Assembly (NCBI RefSeq): GCF_002078015.1
Contig: NZ_LWBP01000188.1
Span: 186,001-250,000, forward strand
Reading direction: 5' to 3'
From: Niastella populi
Lineage (GTDB): Bacteria > Bacteroidota > Bacteroidia > Chitinophagales > Chitinophagaceae
DNA: 64,000 nucleotides
The notes beneath the pieces are model-generated. The model had not been told where the DNA came from. It did no database searches and saw only the letters and a list, made by a program, of their open reading frames with translations. How positions within the stretch are numbered: position 1 is the first letter of the stretch; every line of letters begins with the position of its first letter. The position numbers were made by a program, and so were the translations under genes. Shown in pieces: positions 26,001 to 34,888 of the stretch.

Positions 26001-26642
26001 ATATTAACGGAGATCATCTTTAGTGTGATAGGGGTGTTGCTTGGTTTTGCCTTTACCGGTATGGAAGTATCGGTGGTAATGACGGGTATCGGTATCGTAG
26101 GTTTGGCGGGTATCGTAGTGAAGAACGGTATTTTGGTGATAGAGTTCGCCGATGAGTTACGGGCGCGTGGTATGAAAACAAAGGAAGCGCTGATTCAGGC
26201 TGGTAAAACGCGTATCATTCCGGTATTATTGACCGCCCTCGCTGCGATCCTGGGATTGATACCGCTGGCGGTTGGGTTGAACATCAACTTCGTTACCCTG
26301 TTCTCAGAATTGAACCCGCATATCTTCTTCGGTGGTGATAACGTGGTGTTCTGGAAACCGTTGTCATGGACCATCATCTTCGGTTTGGCATTCGCCTTTT
26401 TTATGACCCTGCTCATCCTGCCTGCGATGTATTTGATCGCCGAGCGGTTGAGAAGACCAATGCGTAACATGTATGGTGGTAAATGGGTTTCGTTTATGGG
26501 TATTCCGCCACTGACCATCCTGTTTTTACCCATGATGATCGTTACCATGGTAAGGCACAACTATAAAGTAAGACGCAGAAGAAGAAAACTGGCCGGTAAG
26601 AAAGAGAAAGTGAATGAAGCATTCCTCGGAAGCTGGTTTTAA
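23046..26642 (+). CDS. RND efflux transporter permease (HAE1/AcrB family)
   Basis: 1198 residues. An N-terminal membrane helix is followed by the two porter-domain repeats and twelve core membrane helices. Proton-relay aspartates are in GLGIIVDDAIVVIENTHRIF (TM4) and the matching Lys in GIVVKNGILVIEFADE (TM10). About 150 residues longer than AcrB because of additional hydrophobic segments between TM6 and TM7 (ILLDLAGFTFLGNFLIFIVLMIIL region) and a basic C-terminal tail (KVRRRRRKLAGKKEK). It pumps hydrophobic compounds out with the adaptor and TolC-like genes upstream. A terminator follows at 26683-26714. Confidence 0.95.
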   Translation: MSVLENITGKFKNFGPTTWSIKNKTSIYLVMLIVSLIGVFQFVTLPKEQFPDIVIPTIYVQTIYFGNSPKDIENLVTRPIEKQIKGITGAKINKTTSTSVADYSAIMVEFGTDVKTDVALQKVKDAVDKAKPDLPTDLTEEPSVMEVSFSEQPIMYVNLYGDYDLPRLKEYADDLQDRLEELTQLNRVDLVGAPEREFQINVDNYKMRSAGITFDDIAGAVSRENLDISGGLLDVGNTKRTLQLKGQFKTAYDIQKVVVRNTGGAPIYLKDIAEIKDTIKERESYARLNGKNVITLNIIKRAGENLIETSDAVKNVVEEMQESQFPKDLNVSVTGDQSKASRTSFNELVNTIVIGFVLVLIILMFFMGVTNAFFVALSVPLSMFVAFIFLPAADLIVGTHVTLNFIVLFALLFGLGIIVDDAIVVIENTHRIFVQGNGRLTSERSAMMAAGEVFIPVLAGTLTTLAPFFPLLFWPGIIGKFMIYLPTMLIFTLTASLIVAFIMNPVFAVDFMNHPEGETKPPKSAIFRKPSLWVTLGVGILLDLAGFTFLGNFLIFIVLMIILNKYVLDDMIHGFQNRALPWIMGHYETSLRWALKGWRPVHLLLGTFGLLILTFWFFGARNVPVVFFPGGDPNQIYVYLKLPVGTDVEYTDSITHTLEEKVYRILHMDKDGKGGYKENPIVESVISNVAVGASDPNSGDRSTRPELGRIQVSFVEFEKRHGVATKPILDSIRQAIKGIPGAEISVDQEQNGPPTEPPVNIEVASEEFDDLIKTAVSLKNYLDSIQVPGVEELKMDIDLTNPEVSFTVDRERALIEGVSTAQIGQQIRTAVFGREVSKIKDGEDEYKIQLRNLEGQRKSLTDLLNMNVTFRDMATGQTKSVPISSLVKVDYTSTLGSVKRKNQKRVITVRSNVLTGFTPTSVNQVIAGHINNFKQKPDGVTIKQTGEGEQQAETGAFLGKALVIALFFILLILVIQFNSISKPVIILTEIIFSVIGVLLGFAFTGMEVSVVMTGIGIVGLAGIVVKNGILVIEFADELRARGMKTKEALIQAGKTRIIPVLLTALAAILGLIPLAVGLNINFVTLFSELNPHIFFGGDNVVFWKPLSWTIIFGLAFAFFMTLLILPAMYLIAERLRRPMRNMYGGKWVSFMGIPPLTILFLPMMIVTMVRHNYKVRRRRRKLAGKKEKVNEAFLGSWF

Positions 26643-26647
26643 AACTA

Positions 26648-26682
26648 ATGTGCTAATTGGATAATTAGATAATTCGATAATG
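26648..26682. repeat. Intergenic tandem repeat (GATAATTn), left arm
   Basis: TAATTGGATAATTAGATAATTCGATAATG contains four degenerate octamers. It lies directly before the terminator at 26683 and is mirrored in reverse orientation at 26727-26763. Confidence 0.7.
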
Positions 26683-26714
26683 AAAATCCCCCCCGATGCG
26701 TCGGAGGGGATTTT
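26683..26714. terminator. Bidirectional terminator between RND and M16 genes
   Basis: AAAATCCCC/GGGGATTTT plus CCGA/TCGG with a TGCG loop (one mismatch), flanked by an A-run and a T-run. It serves the convergent RND gene (+) and the M16 peptidase gene (-). Confidence 0.85.
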
Positions 26715-26726
26715 TTAATGTATTTC

Positions 26727-26763
26727 AATTATCACATTATCGAATTATCACATTATCAAATTG
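26727..26763. repeat. Intergenic tandem repeat (AATTATCACATTATCG), right arm
   Basis: AATTATCACATTATCGAATTATCACATTATC is two and a half copies, the reverse complement type of the repeat at 26648-26682 on the other side of the terminator. It ends 2 bp from the M16 stop codon. Confidence 0.7.
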
Positions 26764-26764
26764 G

Positions 26765-29631
26765 CTAGAAGCCCTTTTTTACCTCGCCTCCCTCAACCAT
26801 TTTCCCGTCGGGATTTAATTCTACAATTTCGTAACCCATTTTTTGCAGGCCGGGTAAAATGCGTTCTTTATCGCCCACCAGTACCATGTTCATTTTATCG
26901 GCATCGATATATTTTTTTGCCAGTGCATCAATTTCCGGTTTGGTAATGTTCTTCAGGATCTTATTTTGCTGATCAACATAATTGGCGGGTAAGTTATACA
27001 GCAACATCCGTTGAATAAAACCTGCTTTTTGCGTACCTGTTTCATAGCGCAATGCGTCGCGTTGGCAGATCGCATTTTTCATGAACGCCAGCTCCTCCTC
27101 TTTTATGCCGGTGGCGGCGTATGATCTGAATTCTTTTATTACTTCTGTAAGGGCGCTGTCAGTAGCATCGGCTTTGATACCCGAACTAAAGGTAAAGTCG
27201 CCGGTATATTCATCACCGTTGAAGGTAGTACGGGCGCCGTAGGTCCAGCCCTTATCTTCACGCAGGTTGATATTTACACGGCCGTTAAAACCACCGCCAA
27301 GGGTGAAGTTCATTAATCCTGTTCTGTAATACTCGCCGGTAGCGTCGTACTTCAAACCGGTAACATGGCTTATTCTGAATTCGGTTTGCGCTGCGTTGGG
27401 AACATTCACCAGGTATATTCTCGACTTGTCAACTTCTTTTGGTTTGGCAGTAACCGAAGGCAACGCAATGGATTTATAAGGAAGTTTGCTCAGGAAGGCC
27501 AGTTTGGGCAGAATTTCATTTTGGGTAATATCTCCTACCACCACCACTTTTGTATTGTTGGCGGTAAGGTAGTTTTTATAATAGTTCTCTACGTCCTGCA
27601 GGGTAATGTTGTTGATAGTACTTTCAGTGCCGCTTTCGTTCATACCAAAGATATGGTTGGGGCCATAATTCACGGCGGCAATCACATCGTCGGCCACTAT
27701 TGCCGGCCGGGTCTTTGATTGTTTCAGACTTTCAAGCGTTTGCCGTTGCACGCGGCTGAATGTGCTTTCGGTGAACCTTGCATTGAATAGCCGCTCCTGC
27801 AGCAATTGAAGTGTTTTATCGATGTTCTTTTTAAGCGCTTCCACCGTGAATACAATGGCGTCGCGGCTGCTGCCGACCTCGATGGTACTGCCCAGTTTTT
27901 CAAGGGCAATCGTCATTTGTTCGGCCGTGTAATTTTTTGTGTCTTCATTCATCATTTCGGCAAACAGGCTGGCCAGCCCGATCTTTGCGGTATCTTTCGA
28001 TTGCAATAGATGTCCGCCGGGAATGGAAATAATGAGTGTTACGGTTGGTATTTCATGGTTTTCGGCCCCTATTGTTTTGATGTTGCCGGGCAGATCCTTA
28101 CGCCAGAAGGCCGGCACTTTTACCACAGGGTTGGGGCCGGTGCCTGGGTATTTGCTGCGATCGAAATTATCTTTGGCCTTTGTATATTTTAAACCTGCAT
28201 ATCCATAATCGGGCGCGGTGTAATTGCTTTCATCTACTTTATAATTATCGGCAGCGGCAATTACGTTTTCCTGTCCTTTTGGTAATACGCTTACTACCAC
28301 ACTGTGTTTTCCTTTTATGTATTTATTGTACACCCGTATTACCTCTTCTTTGGTAACGGCACTGTTCATTTTCAGTAAAGTGCCTATCATGTTGGGGTTA
28401 CCGGTGAATGTTTGAAAGGCGGCCAGTTGAAACACTTTTCCTGAAACGCTTTGCAAACCGTTTATGTACTTCGCTTCCGTACTGCCTTTGAATTTTTCAA
28501 TGTCTTCATCGGTAACGCCACGTTTTTCAAAACTGTCGAGTGTGGCGCGAACCAGCTGCTCCATTTCTGCCAGTGTTTTGCCGGGTAGGGGTACCACTCT
28601 CAGGTGAAACTCACCGGCAAGTTCTGTAAACTGACTGTACACGTTAGCCTGTAAGGCCAGTTGCGGTTTTACCAGTTGCTGATACAATAGGGAGGTATTG
28701 CCCTGTCCCAGAATTTGCGCTAGGCAGTTGAGCGCCGGCATGTCCTTATGAAAATTGGGAACGGTAGGATAAACAATATTGAGCAGGGGCAGCCTGATGT
28801 AGTTATCGGTATAGGAAACGTAACGTCTTTATCGAGCACCACCGCGGGCACAACCACTTTCTCTACTTCGGGACCGCGGGGAATTGAGCCGAAGTATTTT
28901 TCTACCAGTTTTACAACATCGGCGGTTTTTACATCGCCGCCAACCGTTACGGTGGCGTTATTGGGGCCGTACCAGCGTAAGAAGAAATTCTTGAGGTCGT
29001 TTACATCAACCCGGTTCAGGTCTTCAATATAACCTATCGTTAGCCACGAGTAGGGGTGCCCGTACGGGTACAGGTTCCTGGCAGTCACTTCGCCTACCAA
29101 CCCGTAGGGGCGGTTATCGTAGTTCTGTCCTCTTTCATTTTTAACGGTAGCGCGTTGTACTTCAAATTTCTTTTGAGTAACTGCGTCTAGCAGAAAGCCC
29201 ATACGGTCTGCTTCGAGCCAAAGCATTTTTTCGAGTTGATTGGCGGGTACCGTTTCGTAATAATTGGTGCGGTCGCGGTTGGTAGAACCGTTGAGGGTGC
29301 CACCGGCATCGGTGACCATTTTAAAATGTTCTTCATCTTTTACGTGGTCGCTTCCCTGGAACATCATGTGCTCGAAGAAATGGGCGAAACCCGATTTGCC
29401 GATCTGTTCGCGGGCCGAACCAACATGATAGGTTACATCTACCTGCACTATGGGATCGCTGTGATCTTCATGCACCACCAGCGTAAGGCCGTTTGGCAGC
29501 GTATATTTTTCGTAAGGAATAACGAGTTCACTTCCCTTACGCGTTATTTTTTCAACCAGCTTCGTTTGGGCGTTCGCCTGGTTGTACAGGAAGGGCATTG
29601 AAATAGCCAGTAGCAGTATGGCTCTTTTCAT
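26765..29631 (-). pseudogene. M16 family zinc metallopeptidase, split by a frameshift
   Basis: The N-terminal part (ATG 29631, frame to 28720) has a signal peptide (about residues 1-22) and the zinc motif HFFEH (His84, Glu87, His88). The C-terminal part (frame 28741-26765) continues the same protein (second M16 active-like domain, two inactive domains). The break is at the A-run 28816-28818: the reading frame is restored, giving ...DVTFSYTDNYIRLPLLN..., if one more A were present in GGAAACG. Together they would be 955 residues, normal for two-repeat periplasmic M16 peptidases. It could be a real inactivating deletion, a phase-variable tract or a sequencing error in a homopolymer. Confidence 0.85.
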
Positions 29632-29795
29632 ATATGTAATTTGTTTTAATTGAGATACAGCAAGGTAAAAGAATTATTATGGGGCTTCCAAACCATTTAT
29701 CAATTCCCCACCCAAAAAAATAATTAAACTCATGAAACGAATATTGTTATTTTGCGACTAACCTTTCTGTATTAAATCGGGGTTGCGGGAACCGG

Positions 29796-29832
29796 AGATC
29801 CGCTGCGATTCCGGATCTGGTAACCGGTTACC
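29796..29832. promoter_or_regulatory. Inverted repeats upstream of AIM24 gene
   Basis: AGATCCG (29796-29802) / CGGATCT (29812-29818), followed by the perfect 14-bp palindrome GGTAACCGGTTACC (29819-29832). They lie 42 bp before ATG 29874, in the leader or promoter. Operator or RNA hairpin, unassigned. Confidence 0.4.
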
Positions 29833-29873
29833 CGAAAAATATAATTGATTAATAAAACTTTAAACTGATTTTC

Positions 29874-30668
29874 ATGCGCACAAATCACGAAATAGACTAC
29901 AAAATTTACGGTGAGGAAATGCAATATGTTGAGGTGGAGCTCGATCCCGGTGAAACGGCCATTGCTGAAAGCGGCGCCTTTATGATGATGGACGATGGTA
30001 TTCAAATGGAAACCATTTTTGGCGATGGCGCCAAACCCAATACCGGTTTTTTTGGCAAACTGATGTCGGCCGGTAAACGGATCCTCACCGGTGAAAGTTT
30101 GTTCATGACCGCGTTCTCCAACGTGGGACAGGGCAAAAAGAAAGTAAGTTTTGCTTCTCCATATCCCGGTAAGATCATTCCGATCGACCTGATGGATTTT
30201 GGTGGAAAGATCGTTGCGCAGAAAGACTCTTTCCTGTGTGCGGCAAAAGGGGTAAGTGTGGGTATTGAATTCCAGCGTAAACTGGGTACCGGTTTATTTG
30301 GCGGTGAAGGCTTTATTATGCAGAAACTCGAAGGTGATGGTATGGCTTTCGTGCATGCCGGTGGCCACGTATTTGAAAGAGTGTTACAACCCGGCGAACT
30401 GCTGCGGATAGATACCGGTTGTTTGGTGGGGTATACACAAACCGTCGATTACGATATCCAGTTTGTGGGTGGTATCAAGAATACGCTGTTTGGTGGTGAA
30501 GGTTTGTTCTTTGCTACATTGCGGGGGCCTGGTAAAATATGGATACAAACGTTGCCCATCAGCCGCCTGGCAGGACGCATCTTAACGTATGGCGGCCCGA
30601 GAGGCCGTAAAGAAGAAGGTAGCATCTTAGGTGGTTTGGGTAATATGCTCGATGGCGATGGCTGGTAG
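29874..30668 (+). CDS. TIGR00266 / AIM24 family protein
   Basis: 264 residues from MRTNHEIDYKIYGEEMQYVEVELDPGETAIAESGAFMMMDDGIQMET. The AIM24 beta-helical domain covers almost the entire length, with GEGFIMQKLEGDGMAFVHAGG, RIDTGCLVGYTQTVDYDIQFVGGIKNTLFGGEGLFFATLRGPGKIWIQTLPISRLAGRI, all typical of TIGR00266. The role is unknown in bacteria, and the relative in yeast mitochondria supports inner-membrane organisation. Monocistronic, divergent from the M16 gene, with a terminator at 30739-30773. Confidence 0.93.
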   Translation: MRTNHEIDYKIYGEEMQYVEVELDPGETAIAESGAFMMMDDGIQMETIFGDGAKPNTGFFGKLMSAGKRILTGESLFMTAFSNVGQGKKKVSFASPYPGKIIPIDLMDFGGKIVAQKDSFLCAAKGVSVGIEFQRKLGTGLFGGEGFIMQKLEGDGMAFVHAGGHVFERVLQPGELLRIDTGCLVGYTQTVDYDIQFVGGIKNTLFGGEGLFFATLRGPGKIWIQTLPISRLAGRILTYGGPRGRKEEGSILGGLGNMLDGDGW

Positions 30669-30669
30669 G

Positions 30670-30712
30670 GATAATGTGATAATTCGATAATGTGATGATG
30701 TGATAATGGAAT
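30670..30712. repeat. Intergenic tandem repeat (GATAATGT / GATAATTC)
   Basis: Five degenerate octamers (GATAATGTGATAATTCGATAATGTGATGATGTGATAATG) of the same family as 26648-26682, here on one side of a terminator only. Confidence 0.65.
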
Positions 30713-30738
30713 ACGGAAAGTAAGATCTCTTTAAATAC

Positions 30739-30773
30739 AAAAGGGCGTCCTGGTTTAACCGGGACGCCCTTTT
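30739..30773. terminator. Bidirectional terminator between AIM24 and Bax-inhibitor genes
   Basis: AAAAGGGCGTCC (30739-30750) pairs with GGACGCCCTTTT (30762-30773), perfect 12-bp stem with further GG/CC pairing inside. Confidence 0.88.
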
Positions 30774-30795
30774 ACTATAATTAAACTTTTAAGGT

Positions 30796-31551
30796 TTAGT
30801 TTCTCCTTGCCAGTTTAGATAATAATTTCAGGATCTCGAGGTACAGCCATACAATGGTTACCAGCAACGCGAAAGCGCCATACCATTCCATGTATTTGGG
30901 CGCGCCCATTTTAGAACCATTTTCGATGAGGTCGAAATCGAGGATCAGGTTAAGGGCTGCCAATGCCACTACTACCAGTGAAAAGATGATACCGAAAGTG
31001 CTTCCTTCATGCAGGAAGGGAATGCCGATACCTGCGAAGTGCATACCGATAGCGATCAGGTAAAAAACCGCAATACCCGCAGTGGCAATGATAATTATCT
31101 TTTTGAACATTGGGGTTGCCGTGATGATGTTGAACTTGTACAAAAGGTACATCGCGATCACTACACCAAAGGTCAAAGCAACTGCCTGGGTAATGATATT
31201 GGGAGCTATTTTGTCAAAAGCATAGTTGTAATAAGCTGAAATGGCGCCTACGGCAAACCCTTTTACCAGCGCATATAAAGGCGCCAGATACGGGGCCAGG
31301 CTCATTTTAAAGGCCATTATGACGGCAATGCCTAATCCGCCGAAGACGCTTACCCACATGTAGGAGGTAACGTTAACTCCCGAGTAAGCCATTTTCCAGG
31401 CAAGGCCGGCTGTTGCCATGGTAAGTAAGAAAAGAATGCCGAACTTATTCAGCGTTCCTTTAACAGTCATTGCATCATCGCCATATACGGCGTAAGGCTG
31501 AGAGAAGGTTTTCTCTCCCAGTGCAGGATTACCGGATTTAAACAGAGCCAT
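30796..31551 (-). CDS. Bax inhibitor-1/YccA family membrane protein
   Basis: 251 residues. A cytosolic N-terminus (MALFKSGNPALGEKTFSQPY) is followed by seven hydrophobic helices between about residues 35 and 245, including LILDFDLIENGSKMGAPKYMEWYGAFALLVTIVWLYLEILKLL, which holds the conserved aspartates of the family's BI-1 DUXDUE-type motif. An inner-membrane protein, in relatives a pH-sensitive Ca leak channel or FtsH modulator. Function here unproven. Monocistronic. Confidence 0.93.
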   Translation of the reverse strand: MALFKSGNPALGEKTFSQPYAVYGDDAMTVKGTLNKFGILFLLTMATAGLAWKMAYSGVNVTSYMWVSVFGGLGIAVIMAFKMSLAPYLAPLYALVKGFAVGAISAYYNYAFDKIAPNIITQAVALTFGVVIAMYLLYKFNIITATPMFKKIIIIATAGIAVFYLIAIGMHFAGIGIPFLHEGSTFGIIFSLVVVALAALNLILDFDLIENGSKMGAPKYMEWYGAFALLVTIVWLYLEILKLLSKLARRN

Positions 31552-31599
31552 AGATTTAGAGTTTTATTTTTATTTCAAGATACAGGTTTTACCGTCGAT

Positions 31600-31740
31600 G
31601 GTCAATGGTGAATGGTGAGAAAATTCCTGGCATTCGAAGCTTACTGATCATAAGCATCTGAGCTGTATTCCTTCCTCACTTCGATATGCTGCATTCAGCA
31701 TTCGATATTCTGCCTTTCCCCTCCACTTTCTCATTCCTCA
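31600..31740. repeat. Intergenic short-repeat tract upstream of BI-1 and at ricT 3' end
   Basis: It holds GGTCAATGGTGAATGGTGAG at the left and CATTCAGCATTCGATATTC / CTCATTCCTCATTTC units at the right. Same style of degenerate tandem words as other spacers here. The right part abuts the ricT stop codon (31746). Confidence 0.5.
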
Positions 31741-31745
31741 TTTCA

Positions 31746-33071
31746 CTACTGCCCATCCTTTTCCTTCCCTTTATTGCCACCCCGGTCCTCGCGGTTCTGG
31801 TTCTGGCCGCCGCCCTGGTTCCGGTGCTGGTTATGCCTTCTGTCGCCACCGCCTTTTTTATCAGACTGGCGGTTGTCGCGGTTATCACGGTTGTCGCGAC
31901 CGCCGCGGTGCTGTTGCTGCTGGCGCGGCTGCTCTTTTTGCTGGCCCTGCTGGTGATGATGGTGCCGTTTCTTTTTCTCGGCCCTTTCGAGGCTGCGTAA
32001 GCTGATCTGGCCTACCACATCAACAAATTCAGGTTCAACCTCTTTTGGTTTCTGCGTGGTTACATCAACAGCTTCCAGTTCATCGGGTACCTGGTTACGC
32101 TCGTTCAGCTGTTTTATCTTTCTTACCCGGTCAATGGTCAGCGGATACTGTTTGCTGGTATCGGGCAGGGTATACCACATGAGGTTTTTGAAAATATCTT
32201 TCTTTATGAGGATAGCAGTGCCTTTGGCTACCTGTAAGGTATCGGCATTGTCGGGAAAATGCTGCAGGGCATCGAGGTAAATATCGAGCTCATAGTTTAA
32301 GCAACATTTTAACCGGCCGCACTGACCGCTGAGTTTGCTTTGATTGATCGACAGGTTCTGGTAGCGGGCGGCAGTGGTATTAACCGATTTGAAATCGGTT
32401 AACCAGGTGCTGCAGCACAATTCGCGGCCGCAACTACCGATACCGCCAACCTTTGCGGCTTCCTGACGGGCGCCTATCTGCCGCATTTCCACTTTTACCC
32501 GGAACTCTTTTGCATACACCTTGATCAGTTCGCGAAAATCGACGCGGTCGTCGGCGATATAAAAGAAGGTGGCTTTACGGCCGTCGGCCTGAATTTCAAC
32601 CTCGGTGAGTTTCATTTCGAGGTTGAGCTGGCGGGCGATGGCGCGGGCCCGGATGAGGGCCTCTTTTTCGCGGTCTTTGTTTTGTTGCCAGATCTCGATG
32701 TCTTTATCGGTGGCGCGGCGTAATACTTTTTTAATGTCGGGGTCGGTTTCGTCGGCATTTCTTTTCTTCATTTGCAGCCGAACGATTTCACCGGTGAGGT
32801 TAACGGTTCCAACATCGAACCCGCTAACGCCTTCCACGGCAACCAGGTCGCCTTTTTCGAATAAATGAACAGTGGTATTCCGGTAGAAGTCTTTCCGGCT
32901 TCCATTATTGAAAGTTATTTCAACGATCTTACAGCTCCCCGAAGGGTCGCTGAATGGCAGGTTACTCAACCAATCGTGCACATTCATCCTGTTACAACTT
33001 CCCGTGCTGCAACCGCCATTGCTTTTACAACCGGCTACTTTACCGCCTGTTCCGCATGAACTACATCCCAT
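31746..33071 (-). CDS. ricT: PSP1-domain protein RicT
   Basis: 441 residues. The Cys-rich N-terminus (MGCSSCGTGGKVAGCKSNGGCSTGSC) is followed by the PSP1 domain with YIADDRVDFRELIKVYAKEFRVKVEMRQIGARQEAAKVGGIGSCGRELCCSTWLTDF and NQSKLSGQCGRLKCCLNYELDIY, whose cysteines (GRELCC, GRLKCC) bind an Fe-S cluster in the RicAFT complex known from Bacillus. The last 80 residues are low-complexity (HHHHQQGQQKEQPRQQQQ, then RGGRDNRDNRDNR and Asn/Gly/Gln-rich), likely an RNA-binding tail. It lies downstream of holB as usual in Bacteroidota, but the often-adjacent gldH is not found here. Confidence 0.92.
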   Translation of the reverse strand: MGCSSCGTGGKVAGCKSNGGCSTGSCNRMNVHDWLSNLPFSDPSGSCKIVEITFNNGSRKDFYRNTTVHLFEKGDLVAVEGVSGFDVGTVNLTGEIVRLQMKKRNADETDPDIKKVLRRATDKDIEIWQQNKDREKEALIRARAIARQLNLEMKLTEVEIQADGRKATFFYIADDRVDFRELIKVYAKEFRVKVEMRQIGARQEAAKVGGIGSCGRELCCSTWLTDFKSVNTTAARYQNLSINQSKLSGQCGRLKCCLNYELDIYLDALQHFPDNADTLQVAKGTAILIKKDIFKNLMWYTLPDTSKQYPLTIDRVRKIKQLNERNQVPDELEAVDVTTQKPKEVEPEFVDVVGQISLRSLERAEKKKRHHHHQQGQQKEQPRQQQQHRGGRDNRDNRDNRQSDKKGGGDRRHNQHRNQGGGQNQNREDRGGNKGKEKDGQ

Positions 33072-33339
33072 TCTTTATTTAGGATTAACGATTTATAAAT
33101 TTTATTAATGTTCGGCCGGAAAACACACGCAGAAATATAGGCAGGGTATTAAACAAACCTCCGGGAAACCGGGGTGCGCCCATATTCACCCGTTTCGCGT
33201 TACAAAAATGTAACGTTTTGAATAAGACGCATTTATGAATAATATAGCGAAATAAGATGACCTAATATATATAGCAATCCTGCTCGCATGCAACCCCAAT
33301 CGCACAATTTTTCTGCTTCCTGCTTAACAGGCCGATTTA

Positions 33340-33347
33340 CAAATATA
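33340..33347 (-). promoter_or_regulatory. -7 box TATATTTG upstream of ricT
   Basis: Perfect TAnnTTTG on the minus strand, but 269 bp before the ricT ATG and without a -33 TTG. If real, ricT has a long leader containing the CGTTACA/TGTAACG hairpin. Confidence 0.35.
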
Positions 33348-33393
33348 AGTTATTAACGTTAAAAGGGTATGTATATGATAACGTTTGTAAGTA

Positions 33394-33407
33394 CCCCCTG
33401 AAAGGGG
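33394..33407. repeat. GC-rich palindromic element, copy 2
   Basis: CCCCCTGAAAGGGG, related to the element at 16093-16110. Confidence 0.55.
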
Positions 33408-33520
33408 AATGCTGGCGCGCCTTGGGAAGATTTGCACAGTATCCGGCGATCTAAATTTTTGAATTATGAAAACCAGGCGTTCTCAGCCAGCCGAATTTTC
33501 TTTAGCATTTTAAATTGAGG

Positions 33521-33549
33521 TAACCATCCCCTTCAGGGGGCTGGGGTTA
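33521..33549. repeat. GC-rich palindromic element, copy 3 (at holB stop)
   Basis: The core CCCCTTCAGGGGG (33528-33540) continues as CTGGGGTTA. On the minus strand it starts at the holB stop codon and reads AACCCCAGCCCCCTGAAGGGG, the same family as 16086-16115. Confidence 0.55.
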
Positions 33550-34761
33550 AATCACCGTAGCGGTCTGCTTGTTGGCAATAATGTGGTATAATTTAATGGT
33601 AAGGGCGTGAAACAGCATTTTGGCATTGGCATTCCGCTCAATATAATAGGTGGCCTTATCAAGCTCTTCGATAATGGCCTGCTGCTGGTTGAATGCGGCA
33701 ATTTTGTTCAGCCGGCCGGCAAAGTCCTTTTCCTTATCGGGCAGGTGCAGGTTGGCCGGGCCCATGGCGTGCAGCCTGATAGCCTGTTCAAGCAAGTGGG
33801 TGAAATATCGCAGGAACTGCTTTTGTTTTTCGCGGCCCAGTTTGCTTACCTCATCTATCCATTTAACCTGAGCGATGGGTCCGTTCTTTAAAATGGCGTT
33901 CAGCCAATCGCGCAGGAGCGACTGCCAGTCTTCATCGGCATGCTGCATCAATTGCAGCGCTTCGCGGTAATTGCCTTCAGCTATGAGGGCGATCTGGCGG
34001 GCCGGATCTTCAGCCATTTTTGCCTTTTCAATCAACGCGGCGGAAATTTCCTGGTGGGTGAGGGCCGGAATTTTTACCAGCTGGGTGCGTGATAAAATGG
34101 TTTGCAGGATCAGCGATTCATTTTCGGCCACTAATATAAACAGTGTATCTGGCGGCGGTTCTTCAATGAGTTTCAATAACTTATTCCCCTCGTTGCCCAG
34201 GTATTCGGGCATCCACATCAACAGTATTTTAAATCCGCTTTCAAAACTTTTGAGCGACAACTTGCGAATGATGTCATTACATTCATAGGCGGTGATGTTC
34301 CCCTGTTTGTTTTCTGCGCCAATAAACTGCAGCCAGTCGTACGAATTGCCATACGGATATTTGGCTATGAACTCGCGCCACTCACTGATGTAATCCGAAC
34401 TGAGCGGTTTGTCGCCCGGCTTGCGGGGAATTACCGGGTAAGAGTAATGAACATCGGGGTGCATCAGCTGCTGCATCTTCTGGCAGCTGGGACATTCGCC
34501 GCAGGAATCGAGCATGCCGGCGCCGGGCCTGGGAGCTGCCGGCGGTTCATCCCCAAACAGGGACGGACCGGCCTGTTCGGTGGCCGCTTTGCGGTTTACC
34601 TTTTCGCAAACAACATATTGTGCAAATGCAATGGCCAGGGGCAGTGCACCAACTCCTTCTTTTCCAAGAAATAACAGGGCGTGGCTGATACGGTCCTGTT
34701 GAACCATATTGGCCAGATGCAATTTTGCATCTGCCTGGCCTATAACATTTTTGAATAACAT
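33547..34761 (-). CDS. holB: DNA polymerase III delta prime subunit
   Basis: 404 residues from MLFKNVIGQADAKLHLANMVQQDRISHALLFLGKEGVG. AAA+ clamp-loader protein with the four-Cys zinc module CGECPSCQKM about residue 90, an FKILLMWMPEYLGNEGNKLLKLIEEPPPDTLFILVAENESLILQTILSRTQL segment (sensor 1 and the SRC-like SRT motif) and a C-terminal collar domain. The P-loop is degenerate (GKEGVGALPLA lacks the GK-T/S), as expected for delta prime, which does not hydrolyse ATP. It loads the sliding clamp. Its 3' end runs into a GC-rich palindromic repeat. Confidence 0.92.
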   Translation of the reverse strand: MLFKNVIGQADAKLHLANMVQQDRISHALLFLGKEGVGALPLAIAFAQYVVCEKVNRKAATEQAGPSLFGDEPPAAPRPGAGMLDSCGECPSCQKMQQLMHPDVHYSYPVIPRKPGDKPLSSDYISEWREFIAKYPYGNSYDWLQFIGAENKQGNITAYECNDIIRKLSLKSFESGFKILLMWMPEYLGNEGNKLLKLIEEPPPDTLFILVAENESLILQTILSRTQLVKIPALTHQEISAALIEKAKMAEDPARQIALIAEGNYREALQLMQHADEDWQSLLRDWLNAILKNGPIAQVKWIDEVSKLGREKQKQFLRYFTHLLEQAIRLHAMGPANLHLPDKEKDFAGRLNKIAAFNQQQAIIEELDKATYYIERNANAKMLFHALTIKLYHIIANKQTATVI

Positions 34762-34888
34762 GCGGGCGAAGTTAAGCAGGAAATGGCAACGGATAAAGTT
34801 GGGTTATGCAGCCCCCGGGCAAAACGGTTGTTACTAAAATTGGCGGGTAACAGGGTATAGGCGGAAGTTTACAGGCAAGCGCTGTTCA

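Larger units (their letters stand above)
33072..33546. other. Gene-free region between holB and ricT
   Basis: No credible ORF. It holds a perfect minus-strand -7 box TATATTTG (33340-33347), an inverted repeat CGTTACA-AAAA-TGTAACG (33198-33215), a TTAACGTTAA palindrome (33353-33362), and two GC-rich palindromic repeats (33394-33407, 33528-33540). Confidence 0.6.

Noticed and set aside
31746-33071. Missing gldH beside ricT as a novelty
   Set aside because: gldH is often but not always adjacent, and it may be elsewhere in the genome.
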